A DNA stretch of 64,000 bases, taken from positions 3,596,001 through 3,660,000 of the forward strand of contig CP026511.1 of NCBI GenBank assembly GCA_004010935.1, in the 5' to 3' direction. A program made the translations under genes and the position numbers. Source of the DNA: Pseudomonadaceae bacterium SI-3 (GTDB lineage Bacteria; Pseudomonadota; Gammaproteobacteria; Pseudomonadales; Pseudomonadaceae). Positions 21,086 through 33,699 of the stretch are shown piece by piece; the stretch's first letter is position 1; each line of letters starts with the position of its first letter. The notes under the pieces are model-generated. The model saw only the letters and a list, made by a program, of their open reading frames with translations, was not told where the DNA came from and did no database searches.

Positions 21086-22648
21086 TCAGTCTTCGACAGA
21101 GCTGCGGATCAGGTGATCGAAGGCACTCAGCGAGGCCTTGGCGCCCTCGCCAACAGCAATGACGATCTGCTTGTACGGCACGGTTGTAACGTCACCAGCG
21201 GCGAAGATACCCGGCAGCGATGTCTCGCCACGCGCATCGACGATGATCTCGCCGCGCGACGTCAGCTCTACCGTACCCTTCAGCCAGTCGGAGTTGGGCA
21301 GCAGGCCGATCTGTACGAAGATGCCCTCCAGCTCCAGCTCATGGAATTCGCTGGAGTTGCGGTCCTTGTAGGTAAGCCCGGTGACCTTCTTGCCATCGCC
21401 GGTGACTTCGCTGGTCAGTGCACTGGTGATCACGGTGACGTTGGGCAGGCTGTGCAGTTTCTTCTGCAGCACGGCATCGGCGCGTAGCTGGCTGTCGAAT
21501 TCGATCAAGGTGACCTGGGCGACGATGCCGGCCAGGTCGATAGCCGCTTCCACGCCGGAGTTGCCACCACCGATCACCGCCACGCGCTTGCCCTTGAACA
21601 GCGGGCCATCGCAGTGCGGGCAGTAGGCGACGCCGCGGCCGCGGTATTCCTGCTCCCCCGGCACGTTCATTTCGCGCCAGCGCGCACCGGTGGCGAGGAT
21701 CAGCGTCTTGGCCTTCAGCGAGCCACCATTCTCCAGCTTGATCTCGTGCAGGCCTCCATCTGAGCCAGGGATGAGCTGGGCTGCGCGCTGCAGGTTCATG
21801 ATGTCGACGTCGTATTCGCGCACGTGGTTTTCCAGCGCACGGGCCAGTTTCGGGCCTTCGGTCTCGGTTACCGAAATGAAGTTCTCGATGGCCATGGTGT
21901 CGAGCACCTGACCACCGAAACGCTCGGCTGCGACACCGGTACGGATGCCCTTACGGGCGGCATAGATGGCCGCGGCAGCGCCGGCTGGACCACCACCGAC
22001 AACGAGCACGTCGTAAGCATCCCTGGCGCTGAGCTTCTCGGCATCGCGCGCTGACGCGCCGGTGTCGAGCTTGGCCAGAATTTCCTCTTCACCCATGCGG
22101 CCCTGACCGAACAGCTCGCCGTTGAGGTAGATGCTCGGCACGGACATGACCTGGCGAATGGTGACTTCTTCCTGAAACAGGGCACCGTCGATGGCGACGT
22201 GGCGGATGTTCGGATTGAGCACGGCCATCAGGTTCAGCGCCTGGACCACGTCCGGGCAGTTCTGGCAGGACAACGAGAAATAGGTTTCGAAATTGTATTC
22301 GCCGTCGAGATTCTTGATCTGCTCGATGACTTCAGGTGCGGTCTTGGACGGATGACCACCGACCTGCAGCAGGGCCAGCACCAGCGAGGTGAACTCGTGG
22401 CCCATCGGAATGCCGGCGAAACGCAGACTGGTGTTGCCACCGATACGGTTGAGCGCGAACGAAGGTTTGCGGACGTCATTGCCGTCGGTGCGTAGGGTGA
22501 TCTTGTCACTCAGGCTGGTAATGTCTTCCAGCATGGCGAGCATTTCCTGGGATTTTGCGCCGTCATCGAGGGATGCAACGATCTCGAACGGCTGGGTGAC
22601 CTTTTCCAGATAGGTTTTCAGTTGCGCTTTGAGATTGGAGTCCAACAT
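21086..22648 (-). CDS. ahpF: Alkyl hydroperoxide reductase subunit F (NADH-dependent)
   Basis: A 520-residue flavoprotein that passes electrons from NADH to AhpC. The N-terminal double thioredoxin fold contains the CQNCPDV redox centre. The FAD site [18 protein letters not shown] (about residue 215), the catalytic CPHCDGP disulfide and the NADH motif [15 protein letters not shown] follow in order, then the C-terminal [23 protein letters not shown]. Length equals E. coli AhpF (521). It is downstream of ahpC with a 140-base gap. Confidence 0.97.
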   Translation of the reverse strand: MLDSNLKAQLKTYLEKVTQPFEIVASLDDGAKSQEMLAMLEDITSLSDKITLRTDGNDVRKPSFALNRIGGNTSLRFAGIPMGHEFTSLVLALLQVGGHPSKTAPEVIEQIKNLDGEYNFETYFSLSCQNCPDVVQALNLMAVLNPNIRHVAIDGALFQEEVTIRQVMSVPSIYLNGELFGQGRMGEEEILAKLDTGASARDAEKLSARDAYDVLVVGGGPAGAAAAIYAARKGIRTGVAAERFGGQVLDTMAIENFISVTETEGPKLARALENHVREYDVDIMNLQRAAQLIPGSDGGLHEIKLENGGSLKAKTLILATGARWREMNVPGEQEYRGRGVAYCPHCDGPLFKGKRVAVIGGGNSGVEAAIDLAGIVAQVTLIEFDSQLRADAVLQKKLHSLPNVTVITSALTSEVTGDGKKVTGLTYKDRNSSEFHELELEGIFVQIGLLPNSDWLKGTVELTSRGEIIVDARGETSLPGIFAAGDVTTVPYKQIVIAVGEGAKASLSAFDHLIRSSVED

Positions 22649-22788
22649 GAGCAGCGTTCCCCTTCTTGCATAATTCAGGTAATAAAACGCCCGGACGGTT
22701 TACGCCCAGGCGTTGGGGCTCGGACCGATGAATCGTCCGAACTACAGCACAGTGGCGCTGCGACCAAGCGCAGCGCCCAGACGGCTGT

Positions 22789-23352
22789 TTAGATCTTGCC
22801 GACCAGATCCAGCGACGGGGCCAGAGTGGCTTCGCCTTCTTTCCACTTGGCCGGGCAAACTTCACCCGGGTGAGCGGCGGTGTACTGAGCGGCTTTCAGC
22901 TTGCGCAGCGTCTCACTGACATCACGGGCGATTTCGTTGGAATGAATCTCAACTGTTTTGATCACGCCTTCCGGGTTGATCAGGAAGGTGCCGCGCAGCG
23001 CCAGGCCCTCTTCTTCAATGTGCACGCCGAAAGCGCGGGTCAACTGGTGCGTCGGGTCGCCGATCAGCGGGAACTGGGCCTTGCCGACCGCAGGGGAAGT
23101 CTCGTGCCAAACCTTGTGGGAGAAGTGGGTATCGGTGGTGACGATATACACCTCGGTACCGGCCTTCTGGAACTCGGCGTAGCTGTTGGCAGCGTCTTCG
23201 ATCTCGGTCGGGCAGTTGAAGGTAAAGGCTGCCGGCATGAAGATCAGCACCGACCATTTGCCCTTAAGGGACTCTTCGGTGACTTCGATGAACTTGCCAT
23301 TGTGGAAAGCGTTGACTTTGAACGGCTGGACTTGGGTGTTGATCAGAGACAT
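22789..23352 (-). CDS. ahpC: Alkyl hydroperoxide reductase subunit C (peroxiredoxin)
   Basis: A 187-residue typical 2-Cys peroxiredoxin that reduces hydrogen peroxide, organic peroxides and peroxynitrite. Peroxidatic Cys lies in FTFNCPTE and resolving Cys in HPGEVCPAKW. The start MSLINTQVQPFKVNAF is that of AhpC, with AAAGGAGT before the ATG. Upstream is a sequence resembling an OxyR site. It forms the peroxide-detoxifying pair with ahpF. Confidence 0.98.
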   Translation of the reverse strand: MSLINTQVQPFKVNAFHNGKFIEVTEESLKGKWSVLIFMPAAFTFNCPTEIEDAANSYAEFQKAGTEVYIVTTDTHFSHKVWHETSPAVGKAQFPLIGDPTHQLTRAFGVHIEEEGLALRGTFLINPEGVIKTVEIHSNEIARDVSETLRKLKAAQYTAAHPGEVCPAKWKEGEATLAPSLDLVGKI

Positions 23353-23442
23353 CTACTAACTCCTTTTGGGATTCAGAATTTAACGGCGCCTAAGATAGCG
23401 CACGAAACCAGATACGGTTAATTGATTGAGAAAATAGATTCG

Positions 23443-23457
23443 ATAGAGTATTTCTAT
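23443..23457. promoter_or_regulatory. Possible OxyR-binding half of the ahpC control region
   Basis: ATAG-N7-CTAT (23443-23457) matches half of the OxyR pattern (ATAG-N7-CTAT-N7-ATAG-N7-CTAT). Another CTAT follows after 7 bases, where ATAG is expected. It lies 91 bases before the ahpC start, a suitable place for an activator site. Confidence 0.5.
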
Positions 23458-23544
23458 CTTATCGCTATCAATCTACGACGGCCCGTAAGACACCATCATC
23501 GCCCGACAATTCAGGCGATGGTCCGTACTCTAGCCGCTTACCGC

Positions 23545-24483
23545 TCATGGCCAGAAGGCCCGAATTCCAGCGACGCCCTGCGCACCAACCTGAGCTGCCC
23601 TCGCCACATCACTCGGACCAAGGCCGCCCAGTAGATATGCAGGCTGAGCGAAGCCTAGCAGCAATTGGGCGGCGCATTGCCACCCCAAAGGCCTCGCTTC
23701 GGGGTGCGAGGCGGTAGCAAGTATCGGCGAGAGCACAATGAAATCAACCCCTATCTGCTTCGCCAGATCTAACTCGGCCAAATCGTGACATGAGGCGGCG
23801 AGCCATCGCTCCGGTTCTAGCGGCCTGCCCGCGCCGGCGTACTTACGCAGCTGCGAAGCCGTTAGATGCCAGCCGGCGTCCGGAAAATCATGGGCCCACT
23901 CCAGTGGCCCTTTAAGCATCACCTGCGCACGCCCGGCACACATCTCCAGCACTTGAGCTGCCAGCGCCCGGTACCGAGCGTCCGACAGCGAGGGGCAGCG
24001 TAGCTGCAGCATCCGAACCCCTGCATCCAACACGGACGCCACACCGCAAAGCAGCTCCTGTGGCGCCAAGTTGTCCGGGGTAATCAGGTACGATTTCGGC
24101 AGGCGAGCCGCAGCGATGATCGGCCGGTTCGCCGCGGGAAAGTCATAACGCGGCAGATCCTCCGCAGCCACCCAAGCCAACGGCTGCCCCTCGGCCCCGT
24201 GCGGCTCGCCGTCAAACTCACGCACTTCCCAGACGTCGAGGAGCACCTGCTTGTCCGGATAGTCATGGCGGACTTGAATCAGGGGCCTCGCAGCAATTAC
24301 CGCAATGCCCAATTCTTCTGCCAGTTCCCGCGCGAGCGCAACCTCTGCAGTCTCACCTTCCTCGACCTTGCCGCCGGGGAACTCCCATAGCCCACCTTGG
24401 TGCTTGTCCAAGGGGCGCTTGGCGATCAGCACGTGACCGTTGGCGCCACGGACCACTCCAGCGGCGACGTGGAGCCGTTTCAT
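23545..24483 (-). CDS. Nudix hydrolase fused to a ThiE-like domain (MutT-like)
   Basis: A 312-residue fusion. The N-terminal half (1-130) is a MutT-type Nudix domain with an intact Nudix box, GGKVEEGETAEVALARELAE continuing EELG, expected to hydrolyse oxidised dNTPs such as 8-oxo-dGTP. The C-terminal half (about 140-312) has the fold signature of thiamine-phosphate synthase (LQLRCPSL, ATASHPEARPLGW, LLGGLGPSDV, GVAGIRAFW). The ThiE metal/substrate motif (NDR near the middle) is replaced by MLKGPLEW, so this half probably does not make thiamine phosphate. The same fusion is known in pseudomonads. Confidence 0.92.
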   Translation of the reverse strand: MKRLHVAAGVVRGANGHVLIAKRPLDKHQGGLWEFPGGKVEEGETAEVALARELAEELGIAVIAARPLIQVRHDYPDKQVLLDVWEVREFDGEPHGAEGQPLAWVAAEDLPRYDFPAANRPIIAAARLPKSYLITPDNLAPQELLCGVASVLDAGVRMLQLRCPSLSDARYRALAAQVLEMCAGRAQVMLKGPLEWAHDFPDAGWHLTASQLRKYAGAGRPLEPERWLAASCHDLAELDLAKQIGVDFIVLSPILATASHPEARPLGWQCAAQLLLGFAQPAYLLGGLGPSDVARAAQVGAQGVAGIRAFWP

Positions 24484-24561
24484 GTTCCGACACCAAACGG
24501 AGGTCCGCCCGTCGCCGGGACCTGCCGCAGCAGCTTATTCAGCATGCCGACTGCCAAGGGA

Positions 24562-25779
24562 TCAGGTGCGGTATTCGGCATTGATCCGCACGTATTCGTG
24601 AGAGAGGTCCGTGGTCCAGATCGTCTCGCTGCAGTCACCGCGACCGAGTTCGATACGGATCTCGATTTCTTCCTCAGCCATGACCGCGGCGCCCTGCTCT
24701 TCCGTATAGCTCGGCGAACGTCCACCCTGGCTGGCGATACATATGGCGCCCAGATAGACATCGATCTTGCTCACGTCCAGCTCGGGAACGCCTGCACGAC
24801 CGACTGCCGCCAGAATGCGCCCCCAGTTCGGATCGGAGGCGAACAGTGCTGTTTTGATCAACGGCGAGTGCGCGACAGCATAACCAACATCGAGGCACTC
24901 CTGATGGTTGCGGCCACCGTTGACCTGGACGGTGACGAACTTGGTGGCACCTTCGCCGTCACGGACGATGGACTGAGCCACTTCCATGATGACATCGAAG
25001 ACCGCCTGCTTGAGCTTGGTGAACAGCTCACCAGAGGCTTCAGTGATTTCAGCGATGTCAGCCTTGCCGGTAGCGATCAGCATGCAGCAGTCGTTGGTCG
25101 AGGTGTCGCCGTCGATAGTGATACGGTTGAACGACTTGTTGGCCGCATCCCGCAGCAGATCCTGCAATACGGGCTGAGCGACCTTCGCATCGGTTGCGAT
25201 ATAGCCAAGCATGGTCGCCATATTGGGACGGATCATGCCGGCGCCTTTGGAAATACCGGTCACGGTAACCGTCACGCCAGCGTGCTCGAATTGACGGCTC
25301 GCGCCCTTGGGCAGCGTGTCTGTAGTCATGATGCCGGTGGCGGCTTCGGCCCAGTGATTTTCATTGAGGTCGGCCAGCGCTGCGGGAAGCGCCGTCTCGA
25401 TCTTCTCAACTGGCAGCAACTCACCGATGACGCCGGTTGAAAACGGCAGGATTGCATCGGCGCTCACGCCAGCCAACGTGGCCAGGCTGGCACAGCTGCG
25501 GATGGCTGCCTGCATTCCAGGCTCACCAGTTCCAGCGTTAGCGTTTCCTGTATTGGTCAGTAGGTAACGTACCGTTCCCTGAGCCCGCTGCTTCGCAAGA
25601 ATGACGGGCGCCGCGCAAAAGGCGTTGAGGGTGAATACACCCGCGACCGCTGAGCCTTCAGCGCAACGCATCACTACGACGTCCTTGCGGCCAGGTCGCT
25701 TGATACCCGCCGAAGCGATGCCGAGCTCGAAACCGGGAACCGGGTGCAGTGTAGGTAGGGGACCAAGACCGACAGCCAT
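24562..25779 (-). CDS. argJ: Bifunctional ornithine acetyltransferase / N-acetylglutamate synthase
   Basis: Transfers acetyl from N-acetylornithine to glutamate in cyclic arginine synthesis, and may also use acetyl-CoA. The 405-residue precursor has the self-cleavage region [20 protein letters not shown], where the chain is cut before the Thr that becomes the nucleophile. The C-terminus ends with [15 protein letters not shown], as usual in ArgJ. It follows secA (same strand) by about 110 bases and precedes the Nudix gene by 78 bases. Confidence 0.97.
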   Translation of the reverse strand: MAVGLGPLPTLHPVPGFELGIASAGIKRPGRKDVVVMRCAEGSAVAGVFTLNAFCAAPVILAKQRAQGTVRYLLTNTGNANAGTGEPGMQAAIRSCASLATLAGVSADAILPFSTGVIGELLPVEKIETALPAALADLNENHWAEAATGIMTTDTLPKGASRQFEHAGVTVTVTGISKGAGMIRPNMATMLGYIATDAKVAQPVLQDLLRDAANKSFNRITIDGDTSTNDCCMLIATGKADIAEITEASGELFTKLKQAVFDVIMEVAQSIVRDGEGATKFVTVQVNGGRNHQECLDVGYAVAHSPLIKTALFASDPNWGRILAAVGRAGVPELDVSKIDVYLGAICIASQGGRSPSYTEEQGAAVMAEEEIEIRIELGRGDCSETIWTTDLSHEYVRINAEYRT

Positions 25780-25891
25780 TGATGCGCTCCTTCAGAAAGG
25801 ATGGATGGCCTTCGGCCACCGAAAATCAGGGAGAAAAACGCCGCGAGCGGCTAGAGCCGGTCGCGGCGCGGGTCAACACAGAAGGGTCAGC

Positions 25892-28630
<2,739 letters not shown>

Positions 28631-28869
28631 ATCGACAAAGACTTCCATGCTGGGGATGGAGGCACGGCCGCAGGGCCACCACGGCTTCGTGCAAAGGGGG
28701 CATTCTACTCGGAAACGTCCGAGAGGAAAGGTGCCTACTGCGCAGCTGAGCCAGCCAATGGCGGCAGGAACCAGGCGATCCGGTCGTAGGTTTGGCGGGT
28801 GACAGCGCGATCAGAAGGCTATTGCAGGGTTCTGCTAATATGCCGGCTCTTCACTCATGAGCGTCAACC

Positions 28870-29331
28870 ATGTCGTTTCGCCCCTTGCCGGCCCGAGCCT
28901 CTGCGTCGCTGCTGCGCGAGGCCAAACCGCTAAAAGCGCTGTTTGGCGAAGCGAAGCGACTGGATCGACTACAGCAACTGGTCGACGGTCAGTTGCAGCC
29001 CGCAGCACGAGAGTTTTGTCGTGTGGCCTCATGGCGCGAAGGGACACTGCTGCTGATCGTTACCGACAGCCACTGGGCAACGCGACTGCGCTACCAACAA
29101 CGACGCTTACAACGGCAACTGCTGTGTATGGAAGAATTCAGCGGCCTGAGCCGTATCCAGTTCAAGGTACAGCCCCCCGAAACGCCGCGGCACAAACCTG
29201 GGCCGCCGCCAGCACTGTCGGCGCTTGCAGCAGACAATATCCAGGAAACCGCTCGTGGCATTAAGGACCCCAAGCTCAGGGCCGCGCTTGAGCGGCTCGC
29301 CAGCCACGCCCGCCCCGACAGAGATGCTTGA
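28870..29331 (+). CDS. DUF721 family protein (DciA-like)
   Basis: A 153-residue protein with the DUF721 domain in its N-terminal two thirds (AKPLKALFGEAKRLDRLQQLVDGQL, LLIVTDSHWATRLRYQQ) and a loose Pro/Ala-rich tail. Members named DciA help load the replicative helicase DnaB in bacteria that lack DnaC, such as pseudomonads. It is divergent from secA. In P. aeruginosa I recall lpxC next to this gene; it is absent here. Confidence 0.85.
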   Translation: MSFRPLPARASASLLREAKPLKALFGEAKRLDRLQQLVDGQLQPAAREFCRVASWREGTLLLIVTDSHWATRLRYQQRRLQRQLLCMEEFSGLSRIQFKVQPPETPRHKPGPPPALSALAADNIQETARGIKDPKLRAALERLASHARPDRDA

Positions 29332-29420
29332 ACAGCATCCGCAGGCACCACCGCCACATGCCTGGCAATTGAAAGTCGCACCCCCGTGCGAGCCAGCGTT
29401 AGGATGTCTGCCGAATCACG

Positions 29421-29930
29421 GTGAAAAGAGGTTTTCATGGTCAACTATTCGCACGCCACCTCGCCATGCTGATCGGCGCGTTGCTAGTCGCAACCTGGCT
29501 GATCCTATTGATTCGGTACCCCCTTCGAGCGGTACCGATTTCGCTGGGAGCGCTGCTTGGCCTTGGTATCGTTGCGGCCTGGGTGATCTGGCAAGAACAA
29601 AGGGAAGAGCAGCTGCTTGCTCAACTCCAGCTGCGGATGTCGTATGCACCGACGAGCTGCCCGGCCGGACAGCCGTTGCTCATCATTCTGGACAACCATA
29701 GCCCCAAGCCAATGCGCAAACTGAGTTGGGAGGTAGCCGCCTACTCTCCCGGTTCCAGCCTTAATCTGGTGACCTCCAGCTATGACGCGCCGCAATACCG
29801 TGGCCCGGGGGACCTGCAACCCGGCCAACGCTGGCAATCCTGCGCCCCGCTACCCCCGTTGCGCTCAGGCTACCGGAGCAGCAACCTAGACTTTCGCGCC
29901 GAGCGGCTTCGAGGCCACTTCGCCAATTGA
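29421..29930 (+). CDS. Small inner-membrane protein, unknown
   Basis: A 169-residue protein with two hydrophobic segments (about 14-32 and 37-57), then a soluble region with a predicted beta-rich character (SCPAGQPLLIILDNHSPKPMRKLSWEVAAY, then QPGQRWQSC). Both cysteines (in TSCP and QSC) lie in the soluble part. I do not recognise the family. A membrane anchor with a periplasmic or cytoplasmic domain is all that can be inferred. Confidence 0.65.
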   Translation: MKRGFHGQLFARHLAMLIGALLVATWLILLIRYPLRAVPISLGALLGLGIVAAWVIWQEQREEQLLAQLQLRMSYAPTSCPAGQPLLIILDNHSPKPMRKLSWEVAAYSPGSSLNLVTSSYDAPQYRGPGDLQPGQRWQSCAPLPPLRSGYRSSNLDFRAERLRGHFAN

Positions 29931-29981
29931 GCTGACAGTTTGACACCTCGACGCTTTTCAATCTTCGCCAGGCAGCTTATG

Positions 29982-29997
29982 CTGTACGGATAAACAG
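29982..29997 (+). promoter_or_regulatory. LexA box upstream of yebG
   Basis: CTGTACGGATAAACAG matches the gammaproteobacterial SOS box CTGT-N8-ACAG exactly at the conserved ends. It lies 29 bases before the yebG start, where a repressor would block transcription. Confidence 0.85.
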
Positions 29998-30026
29998 TAT
30001 CCCATTCATTTGAGCCGAGGTGGCAG

Positions 30027-30290
30027 ATGGCCGTCGAAGTTGTGTACCGCAGCAGCCGGGACCTGGAGCGCTTGTTCATGGATAAAGCCGAAGCCGATCG
30101 TCACGACAAAATGCTCGAGCTGGCCGAAGCCCTGGCTGCGGCACTGCAGAAGGCTACGCCTTCACTGAGCGAACAGCAGGCCGACGACATCGGCATCTTT
30201 ATGGCCCGACACCGTGACCTGTTTGCGAAGGCCTTTAAAAACAATCCGGAGGCATTGGAGGAGCTGCCAGCTTCCGCCACGCCATCCTGA
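30027..30290 (+). CDS. yebG: YebG family SOS-induced protein
   Basis: An 87-residue protein beginning MAVEVVYRSSRDLERLFMDKAEADRHDKMLE, which matches YebG. Its E. coli homologue is induced by DNA damage through LexA, and the box found just upstream supports the same control here. The molecular role of YebG is unknown. The protein is acidic and helix-rich. Confidence 0.9.
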   Translation: MAVEVVYRSSRDLERLFMDKAEADRHDKMLELAEALAAALQKATPSLSEQQADDIGIFMARHRDLFAKAFKNNPEALEELPASATPS

Positions 30291-30396
30291 GACATTATGG
30301 CCCTGCGGTGATCCGTCGCAAGGGACACGTCCAGCGGGCGAAACTAGTTAATCGGTACTAGGTCCATTGAGGGCAGTCATCCAATCAGGTACCGGC

Positions 30397-30666
30397 ATGA
30401 ACAGTCCTTTCCAAAAAATCAGCGATGTGTTTCAGTCAGACTACAACGTCAATTTCAGCATCCAGAAACCCGACGGAAGTATTCTGCTGACCCTGACCGA
30501 CACGGCGGGTGTGGCGGTGAAGCGTTTCATCAGCTCCAGCCAATGGCGGGACCAGCAGCAGCTCGAACGCTTGATCACCAGCCTGCAGTTCAGCCTCGCC
30601 ATCGAACGAGGCGGACAGACCAGCTCTTATCGCCTGACCAAGCATTCGCACTCAGCCGCACAGTAA
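30397..30666 (+). CDS. DUF3509 domain protein
   Basis: An 89-residue protein starting MNSPFQKISDVFQSDY; the frame is open ten codons further upstream but this start matches the family. The core KPDGSILLTLTDTAGVAVKRF and QLERLITSLQFSLA is recognised as DUF3509, a small pseudomonad family of unknown function. It is cytoplasmic by composition. Confidence 0.75.
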   Translation: MNSPFQKISDVFQSDYNVNFSIQKPDGSILLTLTDTAGVAVKRFISSSQWRDQQQLERLITSLQFSLAIERGGQTSSYRLTKHSHSAAQ

Positions 30667-30803
30667 TGCCGGGAGGCTCTGCACCTCCGACGATCACCTT
30701 CTAACTAAAACAAGAACAAAAGTTAGCCTCCCTCCGCCGGAGCCTTGCAGCCGGCGCATCATGATTCGCGGCAAGCATCTAGCCCTTCATTCCCTGACGA
30801 GGG

Positions 30804-33425
30804 TCACAGCCAGGCCAAAGCCTTGGCTCGTGCGACCGCCTGCGTACGTCTGGCCACCCCGAGTTTGGTATTGATTCGTCGGGCATGGGTTTTGACTGTA
30901 TGCAGAGAAATAAACAGTTGCTCGGCAATTTCCTGGTTCGAACACCCCTGGGCGATGAGACGCAGGACCGTGAGCTCGCGATTGCTCAGGATGGCCTCAT
31001 CGCCGGGAGCAGCGCTTTCTTCAGGCTCTCGCTCAAATTGCAGCAAACGATCGCGCAGGCTTTCCCCCTTTCCTGCAGGCAACATCTTGGCAAGCCATTG
31101 TGGTTGGCGATGCTGCAACTCGTACAACGGCTTGACCAGATGCTGCCTTGCTGCCTCGCCGAGCGCTTTGCGAAGTTCCTGCTCCGCTTCGTCATGCTGG
31201 CCATCCATTTGAAGCGCTTCGGCGAGCGTGAAGCGACACTCACAGGCCAGCCCCAACCGCTGAGAACGGAGGTTTTGCTCGATAAGTTCACGCAACGTGT
31301 CGATGGCCAACGCACCCCGGTCGGACAGTAGGTCGATCACCGCAAGGTAGCGCTGAACCCGCGGCAGCAACTCGTAGAACCCAGAAGGGGCGATATACGT
31401 GTGCCCATCGTAAAGTTCGAGCACCTGTATAAACACGGCCCTGGCCTTCTTCAATTGCCCCTGATGCAACCACGTCAGTCCAGTTATCAACGGCAGAATG
31501 CCGCGGAAACGGGCCTCCGGCACGTGTCGCCACTGTGCCAGCCGCTCGGCCTCTCGCAGCCAATGGTAGGCCGTAGGGAACTCCTGATTGCGAGCTGCCA
31601 GCTCCGCCAGCCCGGCATAGCCGAAGAATACATATGAATCACCACAGGTTTCCGTCTCGACTCGACCCTGCTGAAACGCCTCGCGGGCCGGCTCGTCGAG
31701 CCCCTGATAGGCCAACAGATGGCCCCGTAGCAGCTTCAATCGGCCGATGATCGGGCTATGGCCGACACCGTCGCGTAGCACCATCAGTGACTCTTCGAGC
31801 ACTCCGACGGCTCGCTCGAACTCGCCGGTAATTTCCAGCAGTTGGATTCGATCGATACTGAGCATCGCTTCATACAGCACGCTGCCCTTAAGCCGCGCAA
31901 GCTTCATGCCTTCGCTATTGTAATGCTGGGCCAACTCGAGCTGGCTTTCGGCTATCGCCTGCTGGGACAACGCCTGATAACAAAGCACCCGTTGCGCCCA
32001 AGCGTGGTCAGACAGGACCTCCAGAGCCTGAAGGCAATAATCCCTGGCCTCAGGCTCGCCACGCAACCGCGCTAGAAAACCGCGCAACGCTTGCCACTGA
32101 GCAAGCAGCTGCGCCTGCCGTCGAGCATCGGGTTGAGGAAAGAACTTGGCCAGATCGGCGAGGCAGTCATCCACTTCGTCTAACCGAGCCGAAATGATTA
32201 AAGCCCAGCCATGCAACACGATCAGTCGGGTCGTGCTGTTAAACAAATCTTGCGGAAGTTCACTACGCCACTTCATGAAATGCGAAACGTTGTCGCCGAT
32301 GAGCAGCTGCTCCTGCCCGTAGCGCTGTAAGAAATTGGCTGCGACTTCTGGCTGTCCTGCCCACAGTGCATGCTCCACCGCCTCACGCATTTCACCGCGA
32401 TTGGCAAACCACTGACAGGCACGCAGGTGCGTCTGGGTGGGTGATGCTACACCTGGCATGCGTTGCAACATCAACGCTAGCGGCCGCCACAGGCGATACC
32501 ATTCACCACAGTTATCGGTTTGACGAATGAACAGCTGGGACGTCTTGAGTACATCGAGAAGGTCATTTCCTATGCCGTCGAGGACATGCTCACACAGCTG
32601 CGATGAAAAGCGCGGCATGCGCGCCAACGCGAACAGCGCGCGGCAGATCTCCTCACTCTGTCCCTCAAGTACTTCGCGCTGCACGTAATCTCGTAACAGT
32701 GAAGTACCAGCGATCAATCGCTCACGAACCGCCTGCTCATCAGCATTCAATAACAGCAAGCTGACACCGGCCAGCCACCCCTCGCTACCCGCCAACAATT
32801 GCTTGAACGTGTCATCGGCGAGCTCCAGACGATGTGCTTTGAGCAACAACCGCAGCTCGCCAGCCGTCAGTGCCAGCACCTCGGCTTCCAGCTCGAACAA
32901 GTCACCTTGCAGCAATAGCCTGGGCAGCTTCCAAGCGGGCTGCCGACGGCTGCTAACCCACCAGCTGACGGATTCGGGCCCCCTTTCGATAAGCAGGTCG
33001 AGGCAGGCATCGAACGGCGCGGTCACCTCTCTCGGATAATCATCCAACATGATCCAAAGCGGCCGCGGAAAATCATTCAGCAGGTTGATGAGATCTTGCT
33101 GAACGTCCCCACTCTCTGAAGTTGTACCGCCTAATACCCGGCGCAGCTGTGAACACAGAGCTTCAGCAGAGAAAGCCCTGCCGCCGAGATCAAGCCATAC
33201 GAGATGTGTATCGGCAGGCACCATTCGCGCGCACTCATTCATGAGTACGCTCTTGCCAAACCCGGCCGGTGCGCAGATCAAACGCAGTCGACAACGGGCC
33301 TCGAGCAGAGCATCGACGAGTCGTGGCCTTGGTATATGCAGCGGTGGAAGACGTGGAATAGTCGCAACTTGAACCTGCGCGGCGGCTTCTGTGCTGAGGG
33401 CACCAGGGTTGAAGCGTACGGACAT
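30804..33425 (-). CDS. MalT-like large ATP-binding LuxR-type regulator (LAL)
   Basis: An 873-residue transcription activator of the MalT/LAL type. Walker A ICAPAGFGKSVLM (about residue 50-62), a Walker B-like LWIMLDDYP, a long helical TPR-like central region, and a C-terminal LuxR helix-turn-helix (LTVLRLIAQGCSNQEIAEQL, then SLHTVKTHARRINTKLGV). Such proteins bind ATP and a ligand and activate nearby genes. The pair DUF1329/DUF1302 directly upstream on the same strand is the obvious candidate target. Confidence 0.92.
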   Translation of the reverse strand: MSVRFNPGALSTEAAAQVQVATIPRLPPLHIPRPRLVDALLEARCRLRLICAPAGFGKSVLMNECARMVPADTHLVWLDLGGRAFSAEALCSQLRRVLGGTTSESGDVQQDLINLLNDFPRPLWIMLDDYPREVTAPFDACLDLLIERGPESVSWWVSSRRQPAWKLPRLLLQGDLFELEAEVLALTAGELRLLLKAHRLELADDTFKQLLAGSEGWLAGVSLLLLNADEQAVRERLIAGTSLLRDYVQREVLEGQSEEICRALFALARMPRFSSQLCEHVLDGIGNDLLDVLKTSQLFIRQTDNCGEWYRLWRPLALMLQRMPGVASPTQTHLRACQWFANRGEMREAVEHALWAGQPEVAANFLQRYGQEQLLIGDNVSHFMKWRSELPQDLFNSTTRLIVLHGWALIISARLDEVDDCLADLAKFFPQPDARRQAQLLAQWQALRGFLARLRGEPEARDYCLQALEVLSDHAWAQRVLCYQALSQQAIAESQLELAQHYNSEGMKLARLKGSVLYEAMLSIDRIQLLEITGEFERAVGVLEESLMVLRDGVGHSPIIGRLKLLRGHLLAYQGLDEPAREAFQQGRVETETCGDSYVFFGYAGLAELAARNQEFPTAYHWLREAERLAQWRHVPEARFRGILPLITGLTWLHQGQLKKARAVFIQVLELYDGHTYIAPSGFYELLPRVQRYLAVIDLLSDRGALAIDTLRELIEQNLRSQRLGLACECRFTLAEALQMDGQHDEAEQELRKALGEAARQHLVKPLYELQHRQPQWLAKMLPAGKGESLRDRLLQFEREPEESAAPGDEAILSNRELTVLRLIAQGCSNQEIAEQLFISLHTVKTHARRINTKLGVARRTQAVARAKALAWL

Positions 33426-33653
33426 AGCGAGGTTTCTCTTATTCGTATCAGTCCATTGAGAAGCGCATTGAGCGCTGCGTCAGCACCCACTCCAGGGCCA
33501 GTCGACATGGTCGTATCGATGCGCTTGCGCGGTAATAACCTGCACGATTGTGACTCTTTTGTCGACTCGCCTTGCAAGCAAAACCGCCCGGACTGGTTGG
33601 ATACCGATCTCTAATGGCTGAAAAATATCACTCCTGCTGTGCCGAAAATAAAA

Positions 33654-33675
33654 AAGGCGGCCAACTGGCCGCCTT
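33654..33675 (-). terminator. Terminator of the DUF1302-DUF1329 operon
   Basis: A 10-bp perfect stem (AAGGCGGCCA / TGGCCGCCTT) with a 2-base minimal loop, followed on the minus strand by TTTTTTATT. It isolates the pair from the LAL regulator. Confidence 0.8.
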
Positions 33676-33699
33676 ATTCACCGTACAGATGCTACTTGA

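Noticed and set aside
24397..25440. A 347-codon plus-strand frame opposite argJ
   Set aside because: Antisense shadow without recognisable motifs.
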